DNA of 64,000 bases from Vespula vulgaris (Eukaryota > Arthropoda > Insecta > Hymenoptera > Vespidae). Positions 39,844 through 53,629 of the stretch are shown here, piece after piece. Each line of letters opens with the position of its first letter. Within the stretch, counting starts at the first letter, position 1. Location of the stretch: positions 4,465,001 to 4,529,000 of the forward strand of contig NC_066596.1 in the NCBI RefSeq assembly GCF_905475345.1. Reading direction: 5' to 3'. The position numbers and the translations under genes were made by a program. The notes beneath the pieces were generated by a model. The model was not told the origin of the DNA and did no database searches. It saw nothing but the letters and a program-made list of their open reading frames with translations.

Positions 39844-42800
39844 GGTTATAAATACGTTGTGGAGACTTTCTTCCCTAAGAAATGCTATGGAGTAGGTTGG
39901 GCTAGACTGTTGAAGGGGTGTCGGGTTAGTTACACACGCGTGCTGCCTGATTTGCATATCCAAAGCTCGAGTTTAACTCTATTCTAGGAAGAAGAAAGGA
40001 GTGGAAAAGGTAAGAAAGAGAAAAGGGAGGGGAAAGAGAGAGAAAGAGATACAGTTTCTGGCGGAAACTGTTCGTTTAAAGAAAAAAAAAGATTTTGAAA
40101 AATACTGCGAAAGTCTGTGAATCTTTCTCATTTTCAAGTGTCCTATTTTTTGGTATCACGTTCGTTTCTTAAAGAAGTTCTTCAAATTTGTAATTAAAGA
40201 TATTTTCCTGAACTTTTAATAGAGACTTTTTAGCCCTAGCAAAGAATTCTTTTTTCGACGAATTGTTCAACAGTTTTTACTGAATATGTATACTGGTAAT
40301 CCCTGTTAAAGCAAAAATGGAGATTTCAAAGGATTAAATAGTATTGATTTTATAAAGGTTTTCGGGCTCTCTGTCTGTCTGTGTAGGCTAGGTGTTACGG
40401 CGTGCAACTCGTATTGCCGCATTTTCCAATAGATATTATCGTGTTTTCTTGTTTTACGAAATGTACATGTACGAAATATATGAGAGTGAGAAAAATTAGA
40501 GTTTCCAATTTATCCAATTTTCCCAATATTTGCAGCAAAAGTTATAGGAAGCATTGAAACAAATTACGTGGTATATGTTAGATAATATTATTATCGAAAT
40601 CTACACACAAATAAGATAAAAGAATGTATAATTTAAGTTTTCAAGTGTATCATTAAAATTTCTGATTTTTGCAAATAATTATTAACGATATAAAAAGTTT
40701 AATTTTAACGAATAAAAACTTTAATTTACAATTTTTCGATACATTTCTCTATGAAATTATTTCATTATAAAGCCAAGAGTGATGAATACCCTTGACCATA
40801 TTGTTGCATTTTTCCAAATAATTTACACTTTCCCAGCTAACAGAAAAATTTTTCTTCTTTTGAAAAGAAGTAGTACAAATCTTTTTTTTAATTTCAATAG
40901 TCCGTCATGCTTGACGGAGAAATATATTAATATTATAATAACCACATTATCATATCTCACCATTGAATTTATTTCACTTATTTCTTCTTTCTATTTCGTG
41001 ATGTAGCTAGAAATCAAAAGTTGCCCACTACAATATTGAAGAAGGCATTTGCGTTTTGTCACGCTCGAATGCCATAAGCCAGTTCGAATTCAAAGGGAAA
41101 GAGGAAAATGGAAGCCTGTGTGCAGGTACAGCTGGAATAAGAGAAGGTGGTCGAGGAAAGACGGCAATGTGAAATGAATCGGGCAAAACGGACAGACGTG
41201 ACAGACATAATTCCCTAGTAAGCGGTACTTAGGGGGTACATCCAGGGTAGGGACACCTGTCGATTCCCACTAGCAAATATCACCGAGAATCGGGGAGCAT
41301 CTCTTTCTATCTATCCACCTGTGCGTGATGTATACGAGTATGTCACTGATAGTGTGAGATCTTTACACGTGTATATTCTTACGGGCGAGTAATTCCCAAA
41401 CTTGAATATTTCAACCAAGAAGGTTTTGAATATTTTCTTTGATAAGTTTTTTAAAGATCTTTATCGTATGAAGTTTTCAATTTAGGACACAAATCCTATG
41501 AACTTTATGTTTTTTTCAATAAACACGGTTTTTGCTGACACAAAAATAAATATTGAAAATCGATCTATTAACATTACCATAAAAAGTAGTTAGTTAATGA
41601 GTAGTTAGTTAGTTAATAAGATGCTAATATAATTAAAGATATTTACATTCGTGATTTAATTGTTTATGTTACATCTATCCTGCGAAGAGGGTAAAGTGAG
41701 TATATATTGTGGTATGCTAGATGGAAGATACACCATGCGATGGACCTAAGCGTGGATTTTACTATAAGTGGATGTATACGTATGTCCTCGAAGGGAGTTA
41801 GTAGTAGGGCAAGAATGATGGTGGGGGGAGAGATAGGATGGGAAGAAGAGGATTGGAAACGGGGTAGGCGAATATTATATGTCAATAGGACGATAAGCGG
41901 CTTACGTCCTTGTTGTTGTCACCGTGGACGTTATAGTCGTATGTCTCGCGTTGTGCCAGAGAGGAAGGAAACAGAAATCCACGGGATTTCCTTTAAAACG
42001 CTTCGTATCCTGAGCCTCTCATGAAATTGTACCTCTAACGTAAAACCGCACGCGTAATCGTATCGCGTATTATGTTACTTCTACGTATGCGTGAAAAAGA
42101 GAGGGAACACTGGTGAATAGGAGTTCGTTTAAAATCATCCCTTTAATTAATATGTTTGTACAATATATACAGGGTGAGTTTTTCAAATTAAGACACCTAG
42201 ATATCTCGAAGACAATACATTTTTAAAAAGAAAGTTTGAAATAAAAGTTATTTGGTTTTGGCTGACAAACGTAACAACACTATTTATTTCTCATTCAGTG
42301 AAAGTTTTCAAAATTATTTCAAAATCAACTTTATTTTTTTAAATAAAAATTTATAATTTTTGTGACTTTAGCATCTTATTTTACGTTAAAAACGAACAAC
42401 TTTAATCTGAAACATTTTTTTATCCAACCTCTATCCTCTACGATATTTATTGTTTAGACAAAAAAATTAGGGCAAGTAGAAATATAAAAGAGAGGTATGT
42501 TTTTCCATAAAAATAATATTTTAATAAATATTCAAAACGGCCCTCACTTTCGATACACAGAACAGGACAGGATCTAATAGGATGGAATGAACGGACGCGC
42601 GGTACTCATTTGTTAGTCTAAGATATAGACGCCGCTGATTCCAAAAGGTCCAACAATCTCGCATAAACTCTTTCGGCACACATACGTACATATACGATCG
42701 ATTCAATTACATACACATACACACACCTTATATTATGCTTTATATAGCGTATATTATTGTAGCAGGTATTGACTGAGAAGGTTGATTGTAGAAGAGAACG

Positions 42801-43130
42801 TAGAAAATTATCATGTTGTGGGATCTCCTTTAAACTACGCTTAACGAACGTTAATATAATACGAACGTGCGTATACGTGTGCGTTTACATAAATACACAA
42901 ATACACGCACACATATGCAAAGTTTGAGGGTCTACCTCTCTATATAATCACGACGACGGTCGAGTTAGGTCGAAAGTTTAAAAGGGTGGAAGCACACCGG
43001 CGTCGCTTAAAAAAAAAATTCCTTTCCACAAAGAGACTCGCACCAGCCAGTCACACGCAAAAGCACTCGGCACGAATTTGTTCTATTTGACGATATTTGC
43101 CGGCGCTTAATATTTTTAGCAAACAGGTTA
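39844..43130. other. AT-rich non-coding stretch with a possible mobile-element remnant
   Basis: No gene recognised. ATATACAGGGTG at about 42165-42176 resembles the terminal word of repeats often seen in insect genomes, followed by an AT-rich body, but no ends or coding remnants could be defined. TAGTTAGT short repeats lie at 41588-41615. Confidence 0.35.
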
Positions 43131-43164
43131 AGTGCCCTTAAGTGGTCGGGCCAGAGAAGTGAAG

Positions 43165-43169
43165 TGAGT

Positions 43170-43209
<40 letters not shown>

Positions 43210-43221
43210 TGAGCGAGAGTA

Positions 43222-43254
<33 letters not shown>
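43165..43254. repeat. (GA)n microsatellite, two blocks
   Basis: Two GA runs are separated by about 25 nt of purine-rich sequence. Confidence 0.95.
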
Positions 43255-43257
<3 letters not shown>

Positions 43258-43625
43258 AATGATGGTGCAGATCGAAGGATGGTTAAAAGGATAGAGAGCT
43301 GTTGGGGGTGAAATTAAAAGAGATGGAAATAGATTCATTAGTTGTTTGACATTTATCTATCTTTGTTTATTTCGAAACACACCAATACGTGCAGAAAATA
43401 TAAAAGTTTCTTATCTAGCGATTGATGTATATTTGAGAGAAAAAATGATCTTAAATAATTTGCTAGTTTATTTTGTAAGACAAAGAAACAGAAAAAGACA
43501 GAGAGTAATCTAACATAAGAACGATATTTCGCCTATACTTACACGAATCGAATTTAAATCATTTTCGATATGAAAATTCAATGATTCTCAAGAAACGAAA
43601 TGGAAGCATAGAAGTAGAGAAGGAA

Positions 43626-43627
<2 letters not shown>

Positions 43628-43660
<33 letters not shown>
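43628..43660. repeat. (GA)n microsatellite
   Basis: About 16 GA units just upstream of a candidate regulatory block. Confidence 0.95.
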
Positions 43661-43670
<10 letters not shown>

Positions 43671-43699
43671 ATGGAGAGAGCAATAGCGAGGGAGAAGTA

Positions 43700-43965
43700 A
43701 GGACTTGCAATCAATGTCTAATTCAATCGTCATTATAATGCTGCCTGGCACACAATCCGGCTAATTAACTCCGTGACGCGCGAGCGCTTGAACGGGTGGA
43801 CGGGTACATAAACGTACGCACGCTCTTGACGGACTAATTACTTACTTACTTGCCCGCCATACTTGCTTAATTCGAGACACAATGGAGGTCGGCTTTCATT
43901 TGCAATCATAAACTGGAATTCGTGCGCGAGACATTAAGCTGAGGCTGCGTGCGCGCGCGCATTCA
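43700..43965. promoter_or_regulatory. Candidate regulatory element with TAATTA cores
   Basis: Four TAATT cores (TCTAATTCAATC, GGCTAATTAACTCC, GACTAATTACTTAC, GCTTAATTCG), a TTTGCAATCATAAA word (Hox/Abd-B-like) and CG-rich linkers lie in 265 nt, flanked on both sides by GA/CT tracts. Confidence 0.4.
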
Positions 43966-43972
43966 CGAGAAA

Positions 43973-43974
<2 letters not shown>

Positions 43975-44022
<48 letters not shown>
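43975..44022. repeat. (CT)n microsatellite
   Basis: About 24 uninterrupted CT units lie between two TAATTA-rich blocks, and (GA)n-type tracts flank the pair on both outer sides. Confidence 0.97.
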
Positions 44023-44024
<2 letters not shown>

Positions 44025-44220
44025 GGTTAATTGCAAATATAATTAGCGGCTCGAGTCATAAGCGCGAGCGTTCGTATTTGAATGACTACCTTGGTGTTCT
44101 CACGACCCCGATTGTCTATGAAGTGGATCTCGGGGCCGCACGCGGCAAAAGTAGCGAAACTCATTGCTAATTATCCGTGGAACGCCGTTTAATTAAGGCT
44201 GCGGCAATGACGGAGGGTAT
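44025..44220. promoter_or_regulatory. Candidate regulatory element with TAATTA cores
   Basis: Contains GGTTAATTGCAAATATAATTAG, GCTAATTATCC and GTTTAATTAAGG cores in CpG-rich DNA. It is separated from the block at 43700 only by a CT repeat, so the two may be one element. Confidence 0.4.
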
Positions 44221-44273
44221 CCAGATGTATAGATGTGTTGGTACCCGCCTACGTGTTGAGACGTAAAGTTAGA

Positions 44274-44340
44274 GGGAGGGAGAGAGAGAGAGAGAGGAAG
44301 AGAAAGAGAGAGAGGGTGAGAGGGAGAGAGCGAGGAAGAG
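44274..44340. repeat. GA-rich imperfect repeat
   Basis: Purine-only GA/GGA repeat closing the enhancer-like block. Confidence 0.9.
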
Positions 44341-45680
44341 AGATGGTACACGTTGAAATTAGGTTTCCAAGGAACGAATAGCTCGCTCGTTCCTACGACC
44401 GGAACTCAAACGTGGCATTTTGAGATTTTTCCTTTTTTTTTCTTTTGTAATTTTCATCCCACTTTTTGCAATCTCTACTCGATTCCGTGCTCCATACTTC
44501 TTCAACGGTACTATTTTACTTTTTCCTTTTTGTTCCACGTAAATAGACTTGTTCAAAATTCGATTTTTCGTATCAGAAGAAATTGTATATAACGTATTTT
44601 GTTATTTTAATTATTTGCACAGCTTTATCTTATCTATACTTCTAAATTCAATTCAATTTTTAGATTGTTAAATAAATATAATAATACAAAAAACTTAATC
44701 GGCTATGCATACTTATTCGTTGAATACTTTATTGTAAGTCACGTGGTCTTAGTTTCATGAATAATGGCCCAATTAGGAAATAATAATACGTCTCTTCTAC
44801 TGTAGTAGCAGTCTACGTTAAAGTTGCGGATCTCCGAGCGAGGTGCAGCCTTCTCATTATGATACCTACCAAAAGGGGTCCTTAGAAGAGGAGAAAGAGT
44901 AAAGAAAGAAGTAGAGGATACTACTCGTTAGACCAAGAATAATCACTAATTCTTAATTATCAGTCAATTATAGTATGCGTTCTACGTGTCAAATTAAGCG
45001 ATGACCATGATATGTATAACAGAAAGTTAAAATTATTTTAGAACTAAGATATTAAAGTAAGGTAAGAATACATTCAGAGTTATGCGTGAATAACTCAAAA
45101 ATATTCAGAATCACAAATTTATTGTATAATGTTATTAATATAATTTATAAGAGAAGAAAATAAAAATATAATTTGTAAGAGAAAAAAGATTCCAATCTCT
45201 TCGAGTGTCATTGCCGCGCCATATTGATTTTAAATAATAAATTATAATAGAGTCATTTGTGACGCATGGCTTTCCAATTAATAATTCATATGCAGTCGTT
45301 ATGGGTAGGTGTACCTCTTTTTCTCTCTCTCTCTCTCTGCACGGTAGGTCCAGCGGAACATGAGGAAAATTAGCATATAAGTAAATTAAGAAGTCGACCA
45401 ATTATAACAATTGTGTAATTACGGTAATTTCAAGTCTGGACTCGTCCGGGCGCATATCTCGCACTTGTCTCTCAGTCTTTATAATGCGACTCTTCTTTTA
45501 CCCTTTCTTTATCTTCCCTCTTTCTTTCTTTTTATTTATTTTCGAAGAAGAATAATAACAGCAAGCTAGTAAAAATAAAGAGACATGATCGAAAATTTCA
45601 GATTGATATTGACTCCAGAAAATTCCTTTTTTCATCTATTAATCATTCTATCGAATCGAACTATAGCATTTCATAACTGA
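44341..45680. other. AT-rich non-coding stretch
   Basis: No gene or clear element seen; short GA/CT runs only. Confidence 0.5.
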
Positions 45681-45689
45681 ATCCATCGA

Positions 45690-45930
45690 GTTGTACGGCG
45701 AAAGACATTTTTCGAAATTCGACGATTCGCGTCAAACATTTGACTGTTTGTCTTCCATCGGCAAGGCTTCTGTTGACACACGGCAGACCGCGGTGCCCGA
45801 TCGCGGTGTCACCTTTGTCTTTGTCGACAAATTATTAATGACGATTGTCCTGCGAGTTTGCCGCAGGCGATTTCAATGAATGGCGTTATCGATTCGACTT
45901 TGGCCAAATCAGTGCCAATATCCGATACTC
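45690..45930. promoter_or_regulatory. Candidate regulatory element
   Basis: A CG-rich island containing CCTTTGTCTTTGTC (Sox/TCF-like direct repeat), AAATTATTAATGACGATTG and a GGTGCCCGATCGCGGTGTC word. Confidence 0.3.
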
Positions 45931-46299
45931 TCAGACGGCCTATTGTGATCAGAAAGTGAAGATCACCGAGAAATTTTGCAATTGAACGTTTATTTGTCTG
46001 TGAGAAAAATAGAATGATCCATAATTCTTAAAGGGGGTGAGGTTGACCAATTAATCTTCAGCGATTGTTTTGCAAATATTTGTAAACTCTCAACATTACC
46101 ACATTCTTTGGATTGTTAAAATCTTAAAATACACGATCGACCATGTCTGATTCAATATTTTTCCTATATACCACCTACATACGTACATATTTTCATCGAA
46201 AGAGAGGGAGAGAGAAAGAGATAGAAAGCGATCGCAATCGGTCGAATAGAGTGAACGCAAGGTATAGGCGTTGATAGATCAAACAAATGTCGGATTGGA

Positions 46300-46530
46300 T
46301 TATTTTTATCGTTGTTAATGGCGATGGCTCGGCCAGGTTTCATTTCACAAAGCCCGATGCTAAAATCAATTCCCTTTACCCAATCCTCACCCCTCTACCA
46401 CTCGTACTCTGTCTCTCTCTCATTCTCTGATCCTCCTATTCGATCAGCCTCATGGGGTTGAGTTCTCTCTCCCTCTCTTTATCTCTCTCTTTCTCTTATC
46501 ACGCCCGCCGGCAGCTTTTTCACTCATACT
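46300..46530. promoter_or_regulatory. Candidate regulatory element followed by CT-rich DNA
   Basis: GTTGTTAATGGCGATGGCTC and related words form a compact mixed-composition block; CTCTCT tracts follow at 46410-46500. Confidence 0.25.
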
Positions 46531-48709
46531 ACCTGCTTTCGTACGAATGTATATGCTCGCGTTTATACATATATGCATATGTATTTTCAAACATCTATAC
46601 GAGTCTCTTTCGTGCGATTTGATCGAATCATTCGAACGAACCGTTTTGCTATTAATATTGACCTGTCTCTGGTCCAGCTTTATAATCTCTCTTTTTCTCT
46701 TCTCTTTTTTTGTTTTGTTGATCGCGGATCATTGTGTTCATAAAATTCGAAGTAGTAGGTCATTAATGAAAAATAATTTTAAAATATCATACTCTTGCCC
46801 AGGGAGAGCTTATAAACTGATTTTGAAAACGGACTTGCGTTTAGAGCGAAGAAGATATTTAACTTTAAAACAATCGATTCGTTTTTGTCGCCCGTTGTTG
46901 TATGTTATCTTTCTCAAATGAGATAAAAGGCACTCAACTTTTTTATGATTTTCTTTATATCTTCTTTTGTTATTTACGCGATTCATCATCACAGCAATAA
47001 TAATAAAAAGCGATCTGCTCTTTCCCGTAAATATTTTCGCGGTTTTTCCTAGTATCATGAGTTACAGGAGGCGTGTATTAAAAATATACGAGGTGTATAG
47101 TGAGGTCTCGAGAAACTGGCACCGTATACCAGAACCTCACGCGTTTCTTCTTCTTTATTCAGACCATTTCGGAGACTCGTCAGGAATTTCTCCGTCCCTC
47201 AAGGGGAAAGATACGCTGTCACGTACTTCAGAGAAGATGTCAAATCGTTAATTATTGATACGTCTTTTAGTATTTTCCTAGGTATTGGCCGGCAAGCATT
47301 TAACACAAACATCGAATTCGTTTATGGCTTTATTTTATTTTCTATTTTCGTTTCTTTCTTATTCCGATCAACGTGACTACTTTGTAAACTTAAAGAAATA
47401 CATAATTTCAATGTATTGCTGAAAGATCTAAGTCCAATAAAGACCAACAGATATAAATTCAAAGACAACTTATAAGAAAACTATAAATTCGAATAGATTG
47501 CGATAAACAATCTCTTCATGGAAAATTAAAAAAACGGAAGAAGGGTAGGCATTAAAAAAATCCGTAGACAGACGTTATTTTAGAAAATTAGCGAGCGAGA
47601 GCGCAGAAAGCGAGATGAAAAACATTATCGTGAGATTAACGAGCTATAGTGGAAGGTATAACGAGCGTAATGCGCACGGCAAACTGCGTGCTTTGTCGTC
47701 GCGCTATATACCCTACACGCGGACAAAAGACGATAAAATAAAAAGAAGAGTTTTCGTGCGGGTCGCCATTCTCTATGTATACGAACACACTTACACGTGT
47801 ACACACGTACGCTCGTAAACCTTCGTCGCAAACGTTCGGCCGTTCGCGTATCGCGCTTCAAAAGCTCTTCGGAACGCCTCGTTCACCAAACACCGAGATA
47901 AAACAAGTGTCAAATTATCCTCATAAAAATCCCAGAGTTGCCAGGGCTTCTAGCTATTAGGACTACGTAGTGCGAAAACAACAACATGCTCGTCTCTGAA
48001 GTGTGGAAAATTATACGCGATACGTCGGACAAGATGGCTATTGCGTTTGTATATAAAACCAGCGAATTTTCATTCGGAAATGTTGCGAATACGCTCCTTG
48101 CTCTCTCATCGCATTGAAGAAAACTGGAGGAATGCGAGACTCACTTTCCATCACTTTCGTACTTGCTGCCGTTTCCCGCCACTCTATCCCCACTATCGCG
48201 TATCGTATATACCATCGTTCTCGGTCGCAATACCGAGTACGCTGTGTTAAATGTTTCGTGCTTTTCTTCGAGATGTCTTTATCTTTCCGTCTGCGTTTCT
48301 ACGAATATTTCGTTCGAAACTCTTCACCAAGGAAAGAGACTTTATTTTCGTCTACGGTAGTAAACCTTCGTTTAAGTTTTCTGCCGCGAAAAGAGGCGAC
48401 CATTAGTAACGATCTACGTATAACTTAAGACTTCTTTAACTTTTTCGAGTAGAGGAGGATTCTATCTGAATATTTTCTTATTTTTCATACAGAGAGTTTT
48501 ATTATCTATTATCTTATTAGCCAAAAGATATAAAGGAAGATTTCCATTTTGTCTATCGTTCGCTATATTTTTAAAAGTAGAGCGTACCGACGTTGCTAGA
48601 AGAAACGAAGCATTTCTTTTAACGTTCTAAGAAGCTCACAGTGCGACATATTTGAAAACTTTATTGCTGGTATATTTTGTAAAATTCAAAACTTTTCTCC
48701 TTTCCTTTA

Positions 48710-48773
<64 letters not shown>

Positions 48774-51700
48774 TTTACACGTTCGGAGTCTCGCGAGTAC
48801 TAAACGACCAGGACTATTGCGCATGTAACTCCTACTCGGCTTTGGCTACGACTTTACTCGTAGGAGCAGCTGGCTTACCCAAAACTCTAGAATATTTCAC
48901 GATTTCGCGAAACGATCGGGAAAGGTATACCTTCGGCTGAGAAAGCCTTTATCGCGTACTTTCGCCAAAAGCAAACGCTCCAATCCATAACGGTTTGTCT
49001 TACCTTTTACTACTCCTACCATTATTGTCTTTTCCCAAGTAGTTTTGAGAACGCTTTATGCGAGAGTAAACTGTAATAATAAAAATCTGACGATACTGCT
49101 TTTCTTCAAAGTATCTCGTTCTTTTCTTTTTTCTTTTTCTTTCGTTAGGGTACGATGAAAACAATATGGTTGTGCTTAATCATTCGTTTAAATTTTCGCC
49201 TGAAAAAAGAAAAAACAAGTGCATTACAAGCGTTATACATTTATTAGAACCTTGCTCGTCTCTCTACGATAAGGTACATTTTCTTCTATGTACATGCGAC
49301 ACAAAAAAAAAGGAGCACGAACGCAGAAAAGAAACTATGAAGGAGCAAAAGCTATAATAGTTTCAGCAACGGGACTAGCATTCTGTATCTCTACCACCAA
49401 CACCTCTACTTTTCACTCTTCGAGGTCCACGGCATGTGAGAAAGAGAGAAAAAGAGATACAGGATAGAAGAGATTCATTCCTAATTCATGGATATCGGCG
49501 TATACGTTTTCCCCAACGTGAAAACTTGGTATATTCGTCCGTCAAACGTTTCTCCCATCGAGTTTCAGTGCATCTAACGGCATCCTATCCCCGCAGGTCC
49601 TCGACTGACGGCTTTTCCCAGAGAAAATGATAACCTCGTTTCAGACCACTTTACGTGTACTCCTCCAACGCTCTTCTCTCTTCCTCTCTTTCTCTTTTCA
49701 CTGCTCATCTCACTGTCCTTCTCTCTAGCACGTTTTCCCACTCACACATATGCGAGTTTCGCGAACTCTCTACGTACGATCGTAGTCCGTCTACCTGCCA
49801 TAATCGAATTACCTTCATCTACCCCGCAAACCCCCTCTTTGCTACATTGCCCTTCTTTTACCCCTGTTTTCTCCCTGTCTTTTTCCCTCTTTATTTCTTT
49901 ATATTTCCGCCTCGTTCTATCTATTTTTTTTCTCTCTACGTTCGTTTTTCACGTTTTCATGTTTTTTCTCTTTGGCAAAATCATATCAAGGAACGTCAAA
50001 ATGTTACTACGTGAGCACTTCAAATGGCTGATCGTTTAGAAAATGGCTTAGAGAAAAGAAAGAGAATTTTTATCGACTGTTTCGTGATCTCGTTACCTCA
50101 GGAATTTTTGATTTCACGATAATCCAATCCGTAATGAACTTAACATCCATCTACTGATAATGGAAGAATTGTATAATTAATCGTATATTACTACGTAGAA
50201 TGCATTTTCGGTATAGTTACCAGAAAAAGAATATAAGATCTCCACGCACAAGGAATTCTTTTTCAAGCATGCAGCATTAGCATACCAAGATCTAAGAAAT
50301 ACGTGGTTCCACCTCCGAAGTGCCGAGTTGTACGCTTCGGAAGGGAATAACTACGTTTCTGTGGGACGGACGGTACGAAGTGAAAACAAAGAAAGAAACA
50401 TAAAACAAGTAAGAAGGAAAGAGAGAGCCTAAGGCGTCATGCCGGTGTGCCGTGCTCTGTACTTACCGCGAAATGAATCAAGTCTCTGCTTTCAAGGCGG
50501 GCAGGTACTTATTACTCACTTGTGGTAAGAGCGAGAAAGAGATAGATACAGAGAAGTAGGTTCTCGTTGCAACTTCCCTCCACCATCCTGTTAGCCTCAC
50601 TTTCATATATCGCACGGAAACCTCCCTTCGGCCCTGAGACTCCGAAACTCCTCCTCTATCCTCGTTCGAAAGGAACACGTTGAAAACGGACCCGAGATCG
50701 TAACCTCCCTTTCTATCTCTTCATGAAAGAGAGAGAGAGAGAGAGAGAATATGCCGATTATCGCATCCGAGAATAATGTGTTCTCTGTGAGCAAAGTTTC
50801 ACGCGTCGAAACTACCTTCGTAATCTCTGCTTTCTAAGCTTCCGGTGAGTATGTACTTACTAACGATTGGTGATTTGTAGCTAGATTAGGCAGGATCGTT
50901 CGTGCTGATTGCATCGAATGATCTAGTAATTGATGAGATCCATTTACTGAGTTTCTACTGAAATAGTTGATTCGAAAATTGGATAAACAATGATAACAAC
51001 CGTAAATTATTAAAATGCTTTGCCCATCCTTGTGATTGTAATAACTTACTAGGAGGAAAATAGATAGAGTGTGAGTGGACGTACCAGCGTGAAATTCCAA
51101 CAAGCAGAAGGAGAGTTTGTCCTTTCTGGTGGTTACGTTCGTAAGGTAAAGGACGAGTAGTAAAGGTGGAGATGGGAGGGCGGAAGGAGATCAGGGAGAT
51201 GAGGGAAGTGAAGGAGGTGAGGGACGTGCGCCTAATGGCGGTCATCTCGAATGCCCTAAGGCGACTATTGTCTCGGTTTATGCCCTCCTTGCGCATACCA
51301 TACGCGAGGAACGCACCAACCAACTATCCTCCGCCTCTCCTTCGTCCTGTTCCTTCATCTCGTTCATATTCAGACCGAATGTACGATGAGCAGCAAATAC
51401 AGTTCTTCGTCCTTCAACTATAACGGTTGAACTATCGGTTTAACACGTAGGACGTTATTTTTCGCGATCTCGTCAGAAATTTCTGAGTTCTTAAAACTTT
51501 CTCAAAAATCTATATTGATTCTATACATGGATGATTCATTAGCACTCTCCGTCTAGTTGCTGATATATTTTATCGCCATGACATTACGTGAACTACGAAT
51601 TCTCTTGACTAGTATCAGTAAAAACGAAACAGGAAATTTTGTAGTACATATCCGACAGGTTCGAAGCTTATGGGTGTACCAAAATTCCAACTTATCGTGT

Positions 51701-52829
51701 AGTTGGGGAGGACATTGGTAACGAAGAGTGGTCGGGGACCATGCGGAAAGCGTTTTCTCTTCGGGATCGTCTCGATAAGATCTGGGTAAGCCGCACTCAC
51801 GAGGATCTAATACGCGAACGCACGTATAGCTTGGGATTCTCTAATCTGATCGACGGAATGCCTGGAACGAATCGTTCGCGGTTATTACGCGTGACTATGT
51901 TGGTAGTGATGTTGGGAAAGAGCCTTTGAGAAGGGATGAGGAGATGTTATACACACACACATCTATAGATACATATATGCAGAGAAGCGAGAAAGAGATA
52001 GAGGGAGAGAGAGAGAACTGAGGTTATACGTCGTGGATGATAGTCGGAGAGATCGAAATCGTCCCTTCGGGCAGGGCTGCGCTGAGAAGCAGAGGGACTG
52101 AAGTCCATACCAACACAGCGGCACACGCATAACATAGCTTCTCTCCAGTCCGAGATTTCTGACGCAAGCGTCGAACCGTAATTATGTACCTCGCGGTATT
52201 GCCCTTCGACGTTCCGCTCTTCTCTCTCCTTTATCTTTCTACCTTTCTTCCTTTCATTTTAACCCATCTCTGTTTTGCAACTTTTAAGTAAATTTTTTGT
52301 ATGGGAAACAAAGCTTTTATTTATTTAAAATTTGTTAAAAAACATATGGCTTAATACAATTTTAAAAACAAAGCGTAGAATACACGATCGACGCACGTAC
52401 ACTCATGGTCATTCGATAAACCGATCCCATTGCCTTCTATCCTATTAAATCTCTCGCGCGCGCACAAAGTGCGATGCTAAAAATTTCGCGGATCGGTATT
52501 TCAAACCATATAGCTTGGTGAGAGGAGATGTGGTAGAAGTTGGATGGATGGAAGCGCGCGCGCGCCCGTTTTCGCACGTGAAATATAGAGCGAATAAAGA
52601 AAAATTGAACAGAATATAGGAAAAAATGCTCGAGGGGCTCACTTTGACACCCCTGCACTCGCCAAAGGGTGGACTATGCGAACAAACTCGCGCGCGATAT
52701 TATATTTCAAACACGTTTTTCCCTGACTTTGATTATTTGCAATTCGAGAGGCGATGGTAACGTAGAACCTAACGAACGATCTGTCTGATACGATTGATTG
52801 CGTTATCGAATCATTTTCCATCTCCCTCC

Positions 52830-52840
<11 letters not shown>
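46531..52840. other. Long non-coding stretch without a recognised gene
   Basis: Alternating AT-rich and CpG-rich DNA with GA/CT tracts (48712, 50730, 52003). Open frames of 60-124 codons occur on both strands, but none carries a family motif or a consistent splice chain. CGCG runs lie at 52454-52464 and 52555-52567. Confidence 0.45.
48712..48770. repeat. (CT)n microsatellite
   Basis: The longest uninterrupted CT run in the window, about 29 units. Confidence 0.97.
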
Positions 52841-52842
<2 letters not shown>

Positions 52843-52869
<27 letters not shown>

Positions 52870-52890
52870 TTCTCTTTCTCTCTCTTTCAT
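52843..52890. repeat. (CT)n microsatellite, imperfect
   Basis: CT run with CTTT interruptions. Confidence 0.9.
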
Positions 52891-53304
52891 TCCCTTTTCC
52901 TGCGATTCTCATAGAATACTTTTTACCTTCTCCTCCCTTGTTTTCCCATTAACCAGGTAATTTTTTTCGAAACAACGCATAGTCGTTGTTTCTTCATAAA
53001 CAACGTTTCATTACGTTTATGTACACATGTCATTAACGCGGTCGAACGATGGTAAATAATTAGGAAAGTTTTTTCTTTGTGAACGAATATTCAGTAACGA
53101 GTGATCCTAATAACTGAAACAACTCGATAATATACTTTACAAATAAATAGCTTTATAAAATGAAAGGAAAAGAAATTTTCCGATCATTCCCAATCATTTG
53201 CTTAATTGCTCCTGTCTTTTTTTAAACAAGTTTATCCTTATTAAATTTCATCGTATTCTTAATCTCTGCCAAATCTGTATTTTCACAAGGAAGAACTTTT
53301 CTTT

Positions 53305-53311
53305 TCTCTCT

Positions 53312-53355
<44 letters not shown>

Positions 53356-53360
53356 TTCTT
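53305..53360. repeat. (CT)n microsatellite, imperfect
   Basis: CT/CTTT run. Confidence 0.9.
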
Positions 53361-53611
53361 TTTCTTTCTTTGCTTCATTCAAGAACCGTAGAAACGGTGG
53401 AAACGGACTGAAATAAATGATAGAGCCGCAACGAAAAATGCGAGCGAACGAGTTCGTCGGCGTGTCTGAAAGACGAAATAAAAAGTGGATCCACCGGCAT
53501 AAAAATAAATTGAAAATAAAAAGTAAAGGAAAAAAGGAAAAAGAAGTACGCACAAGAAAGAGGCAAAAAAAGTAAGAGTTCTCGACCCCTTCCAATCGTG
53601 GAAACACGGCA

Positions 53612-53629
53612 CGCGCGCGCGCGCGCGCG
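53612..53629. repeat. (CG)9 alternating repeat
   Basis: Eighteen bases of strictly alternating CG form a Z-DNA-prone tract that is rare in AT-rich genomes unless CpG is little methylated. Confidence 0.95.

Noticed and set aside
42165..42400. Transposon suggested by ATATACAGGGTG
   Set aside because: No terminal repeats, target-site duplication or transposase remnant could be defined; kept only as a note in the regional entry.
46547..46921. 124-codon frame with hydrophobic stretches
   Set aside because: T-rich DNA yields Leu/Phe/Ile runs; no splice sites or family signature.
50787..50808. A 15-nt match, from memory, to insect miR-87 (GTGAGCAAAGTTTCA)
   Set aside because: The 3' part of the mature sequence differs and neither flank contains a complementary arm, so no hairpin forms.
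50775..50844. Zinc-finger-like frame (CVLCEQSF...L) followed by a GTGAGT donor
   Set aside because: The histidine pair is missing, the frame opens after TAA without an acceptor, and only one degenerate finger exists.
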